NCBI GenBank assembly: GCA_009767595.1
Contig: VSDK01017506.1
Span: 151,370-215,369 of the forward strand
Length of the DNA stretch: 64,000 nt
Reading direction: 5' to 3'
Source of the DNA: Symbiodinium kawagutii
Lineage: Eukaryota; Sar; Dinophyceae; Suessiales; Symbiodiniaceae
Program-made: the position numbers and the translations under genes
The notes under the pieces: model-generated
Database searches by the model: none
The model's input: the letters and a program-made list of their open reading frames with translations, nothing else
Told to the model about the DNA's origin: nothing
Shown here: positions 36,749-46,591 of the stretch, piece by piece
Position numbering within the stretch: the first letter of the stretch is position 1
How the letters are laid out: each line of letters begins with the position of its first letter

Positions 36749-36896
36749 AACCCTAAACCTTCAACCCTAAAACCATAAAACCAAAATCTAAAACCCTAAA
36801 ACCATAAAACCAAAACCGTAAAACCCTAAAACCATAAAACCAAAACCCTAAAACCAAAACCCTGAACCATAAATCACTGCGTATTGCCAGTGTTTT
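36749..36896. repeat. Second, degenerate telomere-like array with the same flank
   Basis: Mixed ccctaaaa, ccataaaa and ccaaaa units, followed by tcactgcgtattgccagtgt, nearly identical to the flank at 6753. Confidence 0.7.
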
Positions 36897-37011
36897 TGCA
36901 ACTTCTCCGAGCCATCTTGACCTTGCACAACATCATCCATTGCAGTGCCGCGCTATGGGGGTGGGCGAACGTGGGGTTTGGAGGGAACATCTTTTATGAT
37001 TCCGAATACTT

Positions 37012-37068
37012 GGAATGGTCGGGTGATTATGTTTATATTTTTCAGAGAGGTTGAAACCACCCACCAGA
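37012..37068. mobile_element. Family C right part
   Basis: tatatttttcagagaggttg followed by aaaccacccaccag. Confidence 0.35.
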
Positions 37069-37792
37069 TTTAAATGGTGCACCTTTGGAGCCCTTTTTGC
37101 AGTCAATGTTTGAATGTTGAATATTGCAAGAACACTATGGTAGAGACCGGATGAAGTGAGTTCATTTCCCTGTTGGTTGATCAACCAGGGCAAACAATCA
37201 CTGACTGTAGCTACCGAATTCTGCTGAATCCCAGGGGGCCCGTTGTGCCTGACTTTTGCGGTGTTAACACATTATTTCTACATATATACTAATTCATCAA
37301 TTCATCAATTTATCCATGCTTCTGTCCATCCATTAGTTCAGGCCCATCCATGAATTCTTTCATCCCCTCATTCATTCCTTTGTTGTCATTGATTAGCACT
37401 GTTGCGGCCACTGTTTCTGATTGCACGAGCAGTTTCTCCATCCTGAGAGCTGTGCTTGCTGGTTTGAAATGTGCAGTTTTTGGCCATCCCAGTTTTTGAA
37501 ACTTCACTGGTGGCTCTACGATCAAATTTAACGGTTTGATCAGATCCAGTTGGCACCAATGGCTGGACACAGCTGGTTGGTGATTTCGATATGTTCTAAT
37601 ATAATTCATTCTAATTATCTGAGATAACCTAGTTGATGGTTTCAAATGTGTTTTCATTTCCCCACGGTGTGGGATGTTTAGTTGATTTACTGATTGGGTA
37701 CCATGAATTTGGTTGACAAGACCAAGAACCAACAGATGAAGCAATGTATGATCATTTACCTTAGTACCTTTTCTTTCATACACTCCTTCCCA

Positions 37793-37902
37793 TTTGGTGG
37801 TTTCTCAAGTGATGGGGGTACCCCAAAATGGTTTGTTTATTTTGAAGAATAATTGAAACACTGGATGATTTTGGGGTCCGCTATTTTGAGAAACGCCAAT
37901 TT
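37793..37902. mobile_element. Family A element
   Basis: Ends ttggtggtttctcaagtgat and ctattttgagaaacgccaa; followed within 10 bp by another inverted-repeat element. Confidence 0.6.
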
Positions 37903-37911
37903 GAATGTTTA

Positions 37912-38030
37912 CCTACTTGGATGTGCACCCCCACTTAGTAAGCGGTCACTGACCATGGTTTCTGGGGGTTATAAGCCACCTTATAGGGTTATAACAATAA
38001 ATATAACCCCAGCTGCACATCCAAGTAGGG
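37912..38030. mobile_element. Inverted-repeat element with 16-bp perfect ends
   Basis: cctacttggatgtgca at the left and tgcacatccaagtagg at the right. Its right end supplies the acceptor of the candidate exon at 38029. Confidence 0.6.
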
Positions 38031-38127
38031 ACACCCCAAGCATCGCATTGCCATGGAGAAAAAGCTCTGGACCACCAGCGCCAAGGCTCCTGCAGTTCTC
38101 CAAGGATCAGGACACAAGCCTCAAAAT
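38029..38127 (+). CDS. Candidate 99-nt exon bordered by an inverted-repeat element
   Basis: Acceptor ccaagtag, phase 0 at both ends, GHPKHRIAMEKKLWTTSAKA then PAVLQGSGHKPQN, donor GTACCC. The acceptor AG is part of the right arm of the element at 37912-38030. Confidence 0.4.
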
Positions 38128-38521
38128 GTACCCTGGCTAGGCTGTCCAAGAGGTTATGACCTCGTTGAACCCGTAGGTTTCCAGGGAGATCAATCTGAAC
38201 GGATCACCTGAGATCACCATACATCACTGTATTTCACATAGATTTGATGGTAGATCCATTGATTGAAGTGTAAAGCGTCCTCATTTCTTAGTTGGTAGAT
38301 CAGCAGCTATTTGTGGGAAGACTGTGTCAGTGTGGATCTCCAATTGCTAGATGTGCACCATTTTCGGATGACCAAGCAGGGTATATGCTGGGCAGACCCT
38401 TGTTGCTACGTCCACTTTTCCGTGGACTTTCATGTTTGGATCACGGGACATGGACCTGAACGCAAACTTGGAGGAAGGAGGATATTACTACATATTACTA
38501 CCTATATTCAAACCATACCAG

Positions 38522-38552
38522 TCGATTTTGTTGGGCAATGCGTCATTCGCAG
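38522..38552 (+). CDS. Possible 31-nt exon
   Basis: Acceptor accatacag-like (catacc ag) and strong donor GTAAGCC surround 31 open bases. Coding content is too short to judge. Confidence 0.2.
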
Positions 38553-38854
38553 GTAAGCCCGAGCTGTCACAGAAAAAAAACATGAAACACAGACAATCTA
38601 CAGCACAAAGAGAACGTGGTGCTTGGATGAGCATGTAGGTTTTCCCAGAGAAAGCGTGCATGTCCAAGATGCTGCCTTTTTGTCCAACAACATTGATCAC
38701 AATGGCTGTGCATGCTGGGGAATGCGATGTCATCGGTACTTTTGCCTGCGTGTGGTACCTTGAAATTATTGATGTTCTACTCAACACGTTTGGATGTTCT
38801 ACTAAGCTTTAATAACTTCAGGGTACTCGACAGTTTTGGGAAATTGTCTCTCTG

Positions 38855-38930
38855 TTATATATATATACATACATAATATCTGTTTTTTTATTTCAAATAT
38901 ATATATATATAACTTATATATATATGGGAC
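38855..38930. repeat. TA-rich simple repeat
   Basis: Two tatata blocks separated by a T-rich spacer. Confidence 0.75.
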
Positions 38931-39860
38931 GCCAATGTACGTACTTGTATTTGAGTGTTTTGCACATGTTCATACATGTATACAAAAGTGTTTATATCTA
39001 ACTTACTATATATGAGTGTGTGGTGACATTTACAAAATTAAAATTGCTGTAAATTGTTTGTTTACAATGTTTTTTTCAGACATATAGGCGGAACAGATTT
39101 ACATGTGCAGATACATTGTGATACATTATTCTTTCCTTGTGACGTTGACCAAGAATTTTGGGTACCCACAGTATTGTGTGAGGCACACTGAGAAGCAAGC
39201 ACAAGCTCAACGTCTACAATCTGTTAGGGCTTCCAATGTGAAGGCCGTCGTTTGTGCGAGCGGATGGGGGCGGATGATTGCAGTTTAAGCAAGGAATCAA
39301 ACACAGCATGTTGTTTGGACATAGTCGAGCTTACATGTCACAGCGCGCATTTCTTTGCCAAGCATAACTCTGTTAATTACTTATTTGTTATATTTGTTTG
39401 GCTCGGTGGAGCTTATTGTCATCGACCTATACACGCCCTATGAAGAATCCAAGGCAGCCGCTCAAAGCCTAAAGCAACATTCACTTGAAGTTTGATCGGG
39501 GTCATGCACTATGCGAGTCTATGCGAGTCTATGCGATATACGTGAAGTGACCTATTGAGTACAAAGTGTGCTCAAAAAGTCACGCATTTTGAGTGTCATG
39601 GATCCACTCTGAATCAGCCTATGATTTCCATTGAATTGATCATGGCGTTGACTACAGTTGCGATTGTGTCACACCGAAACTTCTTTACTCCATGGCTCTT
39701 CGTATCATGGCGTTTGCTCATATCAATAAATGATGATCATTATTGAATCATCATCGGTATGTATGTAGCTACCACATAGCATGAAAATAAGCATCATTGA
39801 ACAACTGTTTAGTCATTATATAACCATGAGTAACCAGCAGTAGCCAGCATTTAGAATACC
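38930..39860. other. No supported gene
   Basis: AT-rich; a triple tatgcgagtc occurs near 39510-39535. No exon-like island seen. Confidence 0.35.
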
Positions 39861-39867
39861 TATTAAG

Positions 39868-39925
<58 letters not shown>

Positions 39926-39952
39926 GTGATCATCATCATGATCATCATCATC
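39868..39952. repeat. CAT microsatellite
   Basis: Cat triplets, interrupted by gtgatcatcatcatgat near the right end. Confidence 0.9.
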
Positions 39953-40286
39953 TCAATTCGATGTGTACTGATTATTAACCATCATTTAGCATCGTTCACC
40001 ATAGCAAAATGAACCCATCATCAACCATCAACCACAGATTCCCTATTAGTTGGTTCTTATCCACTATTATCAACCATTAAGTTTCCATTAACCCATTATC
40101 ATTCACTATCTATCATTTGCCACCATTGACCATTCATTAACGAGCATATTGTCCATCATAGTAAGAATCAGTGATTAAGTATGAATTGAACCATTGAAGA
40201 ATCAGTGATAAACTATTCAACTATGATTCATTAAGCATCATATTTGACCATCATATTGATCAACCATAAACTTCCGGGTCCGTCAG

Positions 40287-40337
40287 GTGATGGGTGTCAG
40301 CCTGGCTGCGGAACGAGCCAAGCAAGACATGCAGCTG
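40287..40337 (+). CDS. Candidate 51-nt exon
   Basis: Acceptor ggtccgtcag, phase 0, VMGVSLAAERAKQDMQL, donor GTGGGG. Confidence 0.42.
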
Positions 40338-40578
40338 GTGGGGCCGGGGGAGGGCCCTGGGGCGGGCCATGGGTACTCATGGGTTCCCTTCCAAGGCGCC
40401 GGTGGATGGTGGTTGACCATAGCAAGTGATGATCATCTAATGGTGGTGGTCATTGTGATGATGACTATGATGGGTTAGTATGATGATTACTTATGATGGT
40501 TGATATGATGGTTGATACTTTGGTTCAGGGTGGTGGGTGACTATATTGTAGATATGATGGTTAGTCATATGCCTAAAG

Positions 40579-40602
40579 ATATGGCTATGGGTCAGAACCA
40601 CA
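40579..40602. mobile_element. Family B end fragment
   Basis: atatggctatgggtcagaac only; the rest of the element is absent. Confidence 0.35.
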
Positions 40603-40856
40603 TGTAAACAGAAAAGAGGGTAGTTCACATTCCTACCCCAAGACTCGTTTGGTCATTTGGAGGATGTGAACAAACTGTGTACCAGGGCAACGCCATGATG
40701 CTTACAATGAACATTCTTGATCCGTGTTAGAGAAACAATGACACATGTCACTTGATACATGATGTCTTTAAGTGGATTTTGATAAACAATGCCAATGCAA
40801 TGATGCTTAGGCTAAAGCGCATTTCTTCACTTCCCTGCGGCCTGCATCACCCCGAG

Positions 40857-40919
40857 GCGGAGGTGAAGGCGAAACGGGAGCAGCACCGCATGACCAAAGA
40901 CGTGGAGCGATCCATCGAG
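40857..40919 (+). CDS. Candidate 63-nt coiled-coil exon
   Basis: Acceptor catcaccccgag, phase 0, AEVKAKREQHRMTKDVERSI then E, GC donor at 40920. The 82-bp satellite begins about 15 bases downstream, so the array would lie in the next intron. Confidence 0.45.
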
Positions 40920-40934
40920 GCGCCTGATGAGTGA

Positions 40935-43900
40935 GCAATGATGGATAATGATGGACAATGTGATGGACAATGATGGATAGTAATGGATAATGGTGGAGAG
41001 TGATGGATAATGATGGATAGTGATGGATAATGATGGACAATGTGATGGACAATGATGGATAGTAATGGATAATGATGGAGAGTGATGGATAATGATGGAT
41101 AGTGATGGATAATGATGGACAATGTGATGGACAATGATGGATAGTAATGGATAATGGTGGAGAGTGATGGATAATGATGCATAGTGATGGATAATGATGG
41201 ACAATGTGATGGACAATGATGGATAGTAATGGATAATGGTGGAGAGTGATGGATAATGATGGATAGTGATGGATAATGATGGACAATGTGATGGACAAAG
41301 ATGGATAGTAATGGATAATGATGGAGATTGATGGATAATGATGGATAGTGATGGGTAATGATGGACAATGTGATGGACAATGATGGATAGTAATGGATAA
41401 TGGTGGAGAGTGATGGATAATGATGCATAGTGATGGATAATGATGGACAATGTGATGGACAATGATGGATAGTAATGGATAATGGTGGAGAGTGATGGAT
41501 AATGATGGATAGTGATGGATAATGATGGACAATGTGATGGACAATGATGGATAGTAATGGATAATGGTGGAGAGTGATGGATAATGATGCATAGTGATGG
41601 ATCATGATGGACAATGTGATGGACAATGATGGATAGTAATGGATAATGGTGGAGAGTGATGGATAATGATGGATAGTGATGGATAATGATGGACAATGTG
41701 ATGGACAATGATGGATAGTGATGGATAATGATGGACAATGTGATGGATAATGATGGATAGTGATGGATAATGATGGACAATGTGATGGATAATGATGGAT
41801 AGTGATGGATAATGATGGACAATGTGATGGACAATGATGGATAGTAATGGATAATCGTGGAGAGTGATGGATAATGATGGATAGTGATGGATAGTGATGG
41901 ACAATGTGATGGACAATGATGGATAGTAATGGATAATGGTGGATAGTGATGGATAATGATGGATAGTGATGGATAATGATGGACAATGTGATGGACAATG
42001 ATGGATAGTAATGGATAATGGTGGAGGGTGATGGATAATGATGCATAGTGATGGGTAATGATGGACAATGTGATGGACAATGATGGATAGTAATGGATAA
42101 TGGTGGAGAGTGGTGGATAATGATGGGTAGGGTGATGGATAATGATGGACAATGTGATGGACAATGATGGATAGTAATGGATAATGGTGGATAGTGATGG
42201 ATAATGATGGATAGTGATGGATAATGATGGACAATGTGATGGCCAATCATGGATAGTAATGGATAATGGTGGATAGTGATGGATAGTGATGGATAGTGAT
42301 GGATAATGATGGACAATGTGATGGACAAAGATGGATAGTAATGGATAATGATGGAGATTGATGGAGAATGATGGATAGTGATGAAAAATGATGGACAATG
42401 TGATGGACAATGATGGATAGTAATGGATAATGGTGGAGAGTGATGGATAATGATGGGTAGTGATGGATAATGATGGACAATGTGATGGACAATGATGGAT
42501 AGTAATGGATAATGGTGGAGAGTGATGGAGAAATAATGATGGATAGTGATGGATAATGATGGACAATGTGATGGACAATGATGGATAGTAATGGATAATG
42601 GTGGAGAGTGATGGATAGTGATGGATAGTAATAGAGAATGGTGGAGAGTGATGGATAATGATGCATAGTGATGGATAATGATGGACAATGTGATGGTCAA
42701 TGATGGATAGTAATGGATAATGGTGGATAGTGATGGATAATGATGGATAGTGATGGATAATGATGGACAATGTGATGGACAATGATGGATAGTGATGGAT
42801 ATATAATTGTGGATAGTGATGGATAATGATGGATAGTGATGGATAATGATGGATAGTGATGGATAATTATGGACAATGTGATGGACAATGATGGATAGTA
42901 ATGGATAATGGTGGATAGTGATGGAAAATGATGGAAAATGATGGATAGTGATGGATAGTGATGGACAATGATGGATAGTGATGGATAGTGATGGATAGTG
43001 ATGGAAAATGATGGATAGTGATGGATAGTGATGGACAATGATGGACAATGTGATGGACAATGATGGACAATGTGATGGACAATGGTGGATAGTAATGGAT
43101 AATGGTGGATAGTGATGGATAGTGATGAATAGTAATAGATAATGGTGGAGAGTGATGGATAATGATGCATAGTGATGGATAATGATGGACAATGTGATGG
43201 TCAATGATGGATAGTAATGGGTAATGGTGGATAGTGATGGATCATGATGCATAGTGATGGATAATGATGGACAATGTAATGGACAATGATGGATAGTAAT
43301 GGAAAATGGTGGATAGTGATGGATAATGATGGATAGTGGTGGATAATGATGGACAATGTGATGGACAATGATGGATAATGATGTGGACAATGNNNNNNNN
43401 NNNNNNNNNNNNNNNNNNNNNNNNNNNNNNNNNNNNNNNNNNNNNNNNNNNNNNNNNNNNNNNNNNNNNNNNNNNNNNNNNNNNNNNNNNNNNNNNNNNN
43501 NNNNNNNNNNNNNNNNNNNNNNNNNNNNNNNNNNNNNNNNNNNNNNNNNNNNNNNNNNNNNNNNNNNNNNNNNNNNNNNNNNNNNNNNNNNNNNNNNNNN
43601 NNNNNNNNNNNNNNNNNNNNNNNNNNNNNNNNNNNNNNNNNNNNNNNNNNNNNNNNNNNNNNNNNNNNNNNNNNNNNNNNNNNNNNNNNNNNNNNNNNNN
43701 NNNNNNNNNNNNNNNNNNNNNNNNNNNNNNNNNNNNNNNNNNNNNNNNNNNNNNNNNNNNNNNNNNNNNNNNNNNNNNNNNNNNNNNNNNNNNNNNNNNN
43801 NNNNNNNNNNNNNNNNNNNNNNNNNNNNNNNNNNNNNNNNNNNNNNNNNNNNNNNNNNNNNNNNNNNNNNNNNNNNNNNNNNNNNNNNNNNNNNNNNNNN

Positions 43901-44750
43901 NNNNNNNNNNNNNNNNNNNNNNNNNNNNNNNNNNNNNNNNNNNNNNNNNNNNNNNNNNNNNNNNNNNNNNNNNNNNNNNNNNNNNNNNNNNNAATGATGG
44001 ATAGTGATGGATAATGATGTACAATGTGATGGACAAAGATGGATAGTAATGGATAATGGTGGATAGTGATGGACAATGATGGATAGTAATGGATAATGGT
44101 GGAGAGTGATGGATAATGATGCATAGTGATGGATAATGATGGACAATGTGATGGACAATGATGGATAGTAATGGATAATCGTGGATAGTGATGGATAATG
44201 ATGGATAGTGATGGATAATGATGGATAATGATGGATAGTGATGGATAATGATGGACAATGTGGTGGACAATGATGGATAGTAATGGAAAATGGTGGAGAG
44301 TGATGGATAAGGATGGACAATGTGATGGATAATGGTGGATAGTGATGGATAATGATGGACAATGTGATGGATAATGATGGATAGTGATGGATAATGATGG
44401 ACAATGTGATGGACAATGATGGATAGTAATGGATACTGATGGACAATGTGATGGCCAATGATGGATAGTAATGGATAATGGTGGAGAGTGATGGATAGTG
44501 ATGGATAGTAATAGAGAATGGTGGAGAGTGATGGATAATGATGGATAGTGATGGATAATGATGGACAATGTGATGGAATAGTGATGGACAATGATGGATA
44601 GTGATGGATAGTGATGGACAATGATGGATAGTGTTGGATAGTGATGGACAATGATGGATAGTGATGGATAGTGATGGACAATGATGGATAGTGATGGATA
44701 GTGATGGACAATGATGGATAGTGATGGATAGTGATGGATAGTGATGGATA
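40935..44750. repeat. Satellite: 82-bp higher-order unit of 10-bp tgatggataa-type monomers
   Basis: The marker acaatgtgatgg recurs every 82 bp at 40955, 41037 and 41119 and on through much of the array. Each unit is eight decamers (tgatggataa, tgatggatag, tgatggacaa, tggtggagag) plus an extra tg. Later parts are rearranged. Very long open frames on the opposite strand (HHYPSLSI repeats) follow from the period and are not genes. Confidence 0.92.
43393..43992. other. Assembly gap of 600 N
   Basis: Exactly 600 N inside the satellite; the round number suggests an estimated or placeholder size. Confidence 0.98.
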
Positions 44751-45599
44751 ATCTCTAGTAAGATTAATGGTGAGCAATGGGAGAATGATCGATAAGAGAT
44801 AATGGTGGATCGCATTTATGGTGGTTTGTAGTTAATGATAGGAGGTAATTAACTAATGCTGGGAGATATTTATAAGACATATACAGTGTTAATGATTAGA
44901 TAGTGGTGGTTAATGATAGGAGTTGATAAGCAACGCATATAGTTGGGGATTAGGTAATATAGATGATGGTGAGTGATGGTTGAACAAGTGCTGGTTAAAG
45001 GATTGAGAAAATGGTGCTGAATGCTGCTTGCTTTATACACTAAATATAGATGATGGCGGAAGGATGGTCTAGTGATTGTTTAATGATGGTTGATGGTTCA
45101 AGGATGGATAATATGGCGCTAAATGATGGTTAGTGAATGATGGAGAAATGGCGGTTATTGATGGTTAGTGAATGATGGAAAACAGGCAACTCAAGATTGA
45201 ATATTTCTTCCATCCAAGAATCGCACTAACCATCATTATGAAACCATCATAAATCATCAAATTGATGTTTAGTGATGGTTTGATGATGGTGGATGGTTGA
45301 GACACCAGCTCGTGGCTGTGAGGGGAGTCACAGATGACAACGCTTGCTCCAATGCTGATCATTGGCTGTCGGTATCCCTTTTTCTTGTGCCTGTCTTCGG
45401 ATCCAAAGGAGTGGGGAGGTATGGATCTCAAGGAGTAGTACCTCTTAAACCCTACAGTGGGAGGCTGTAGGAGGTATGGATGGTATGGTTTTTCACATTG
45501 TTTTTCGGCCATTATCGCCCCCCAAAGCGGTCATTGTCCCGCTCAAGATGGTCCATTTGGTGCAATTTTTTTCAGCCGCCGCTGGCATGTCGACCTCCG

Positions 45600-45611
45600 G
45601 GGGGGGGGGGC
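45600..45611. repeat. Poly-G run
   Basis: Eleven or more consecutive G inside a GC-rich patch; prone to length errors. Confidence 0.8.
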
Positions 45612-45744
45612 AGGTCGGGCCAAAAAAAATCGCAGGATTCATTTTTTTCTGGGGTTGGGTGTAGCCGTTGTAGCCACAGTTCGTTCTTACACAAAAGGTG
45701 CTTATTGATTACCTGGACCTTCAAACGTCCAAGAATTATTGGTT

Positions 45745-45815
45745 GTTTAGGTTGTTGACCAATTTTTGGCTAAACGACCAAAAAAAGTGGTTGTCGACCA
45801 AAACGTTCACTTTGC
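45745..45815. repeat. gaccaattttt / aacgaccaaaaaaag dispersed repeat
   Basis: Words gaccaatttttgg, aacgaccaaaaaaagt and cgaccaaaacgt also occur at 53018-53060 and 60028-60118. Confidence 0.45.
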
Positions 45816-46504
45816 ATAGATTTCAGCACTGTCCCCAAGAAAACCCATCAAACCCTTCAGAAACCCTCACACATCCAATCATTCAGCCATCCATGCATCT
45901 TCGCTGGCTTCTCCCGGCCTTGGCTGTGCTTCGAAGGGGTGCTGTGGGGACAGCATCCCTTGGTGAAGAGAGGTGGAGGGTGGCTGGTGCGTCAGGAGAT
46001 ACAGAATCACACAGGCATGCATGCATACTATCACACATAAAGATGATCACGTGAGAAACTGATAAAGCATCATATCCTTCGACATGTGGCATGGGTTAAG
46101 GAAAATCATCCCAACGTGGCGTACCTAAGAACAACTAAATACACACGAAAGGATCAAGATGGAGCATACATGTCAACAAAACATCCAGCTCTGAATTCGA
46201 GCCCTTGGAGCTTTGGATACATTGATGCTGGAGGCTGGATTTATGTTGTGCAGTGCTCACTGTGCAATGCATGCATGAGTGCTGCACTGGTGGCAACGAA
46301 GCACACTTTCATTCGAAGTATGAGGCTCAACTCTCGTAGGGACATATGCGTTTGCCATCTTGAATACATGACAAGACACTCTCTCTCTCTCTCGAGCATG
46401 ATATTCATCATATGTGATATGTCGAGCATACTGAAGTTGCAGTATAGTGCTATAATGTTTCGCGTGCTAATCATCTCTGGGTGGTGCTGTTAGCTGCGCG
46501 AGCC

Positions 46505-46591
46505 ATGGTGGAAACGGTGTCAGCGACAGATCTAGCCAGGGAGTGGGAAGCCAACAGCGATCTGCGACGAAGGAGTTCACAACATCAGCTG
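46505..46591 (+). CDS. First exon of the 46.5-59.6 kb gene (probable start)
   Basis: ATG at 46505 opens MVETVSATDLAREWEANSDL followed by RRRSSQHQL, a charged helix-like segment. A GT donor at 46592 leaves phase 0, matching the phase 0 acceptors of the next exon. An alternative or additional upstream exon starting at ATG 45894 (MHLRWLLPALAVL, signal-peptide-like) cannot be excluded. No promoter was recognised. Confidence 0.55.

Larger units (their letters stand above)
44755..46500. other. Upstream region of the main gene
   Basis: Contains atgatgg-type debris to ~45300, a GC-rich patch near 45580, and an open frame from ATG 45894 (MHLRWLLPALAVL, hydrophobic start) that might be a 5' exon. No dinoflagellate splice-leader acceptor could be identified with confidence. 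Confidence 0.35.

Noticed and set aside
40935-44750. CRISPR-like array
   Set aside because: No unique spacers; it is a continuous satellite in a eukaryotic genome.
40847-44815. Open frames of up to 1322 codons on the minus strand (HHYPSLSI repeats)
   Set aside because: They arise from the 10-bp satellite, whose monomer lacks stops in that strand, and they cross the N gap. Nothing in composition or context supports a protein.
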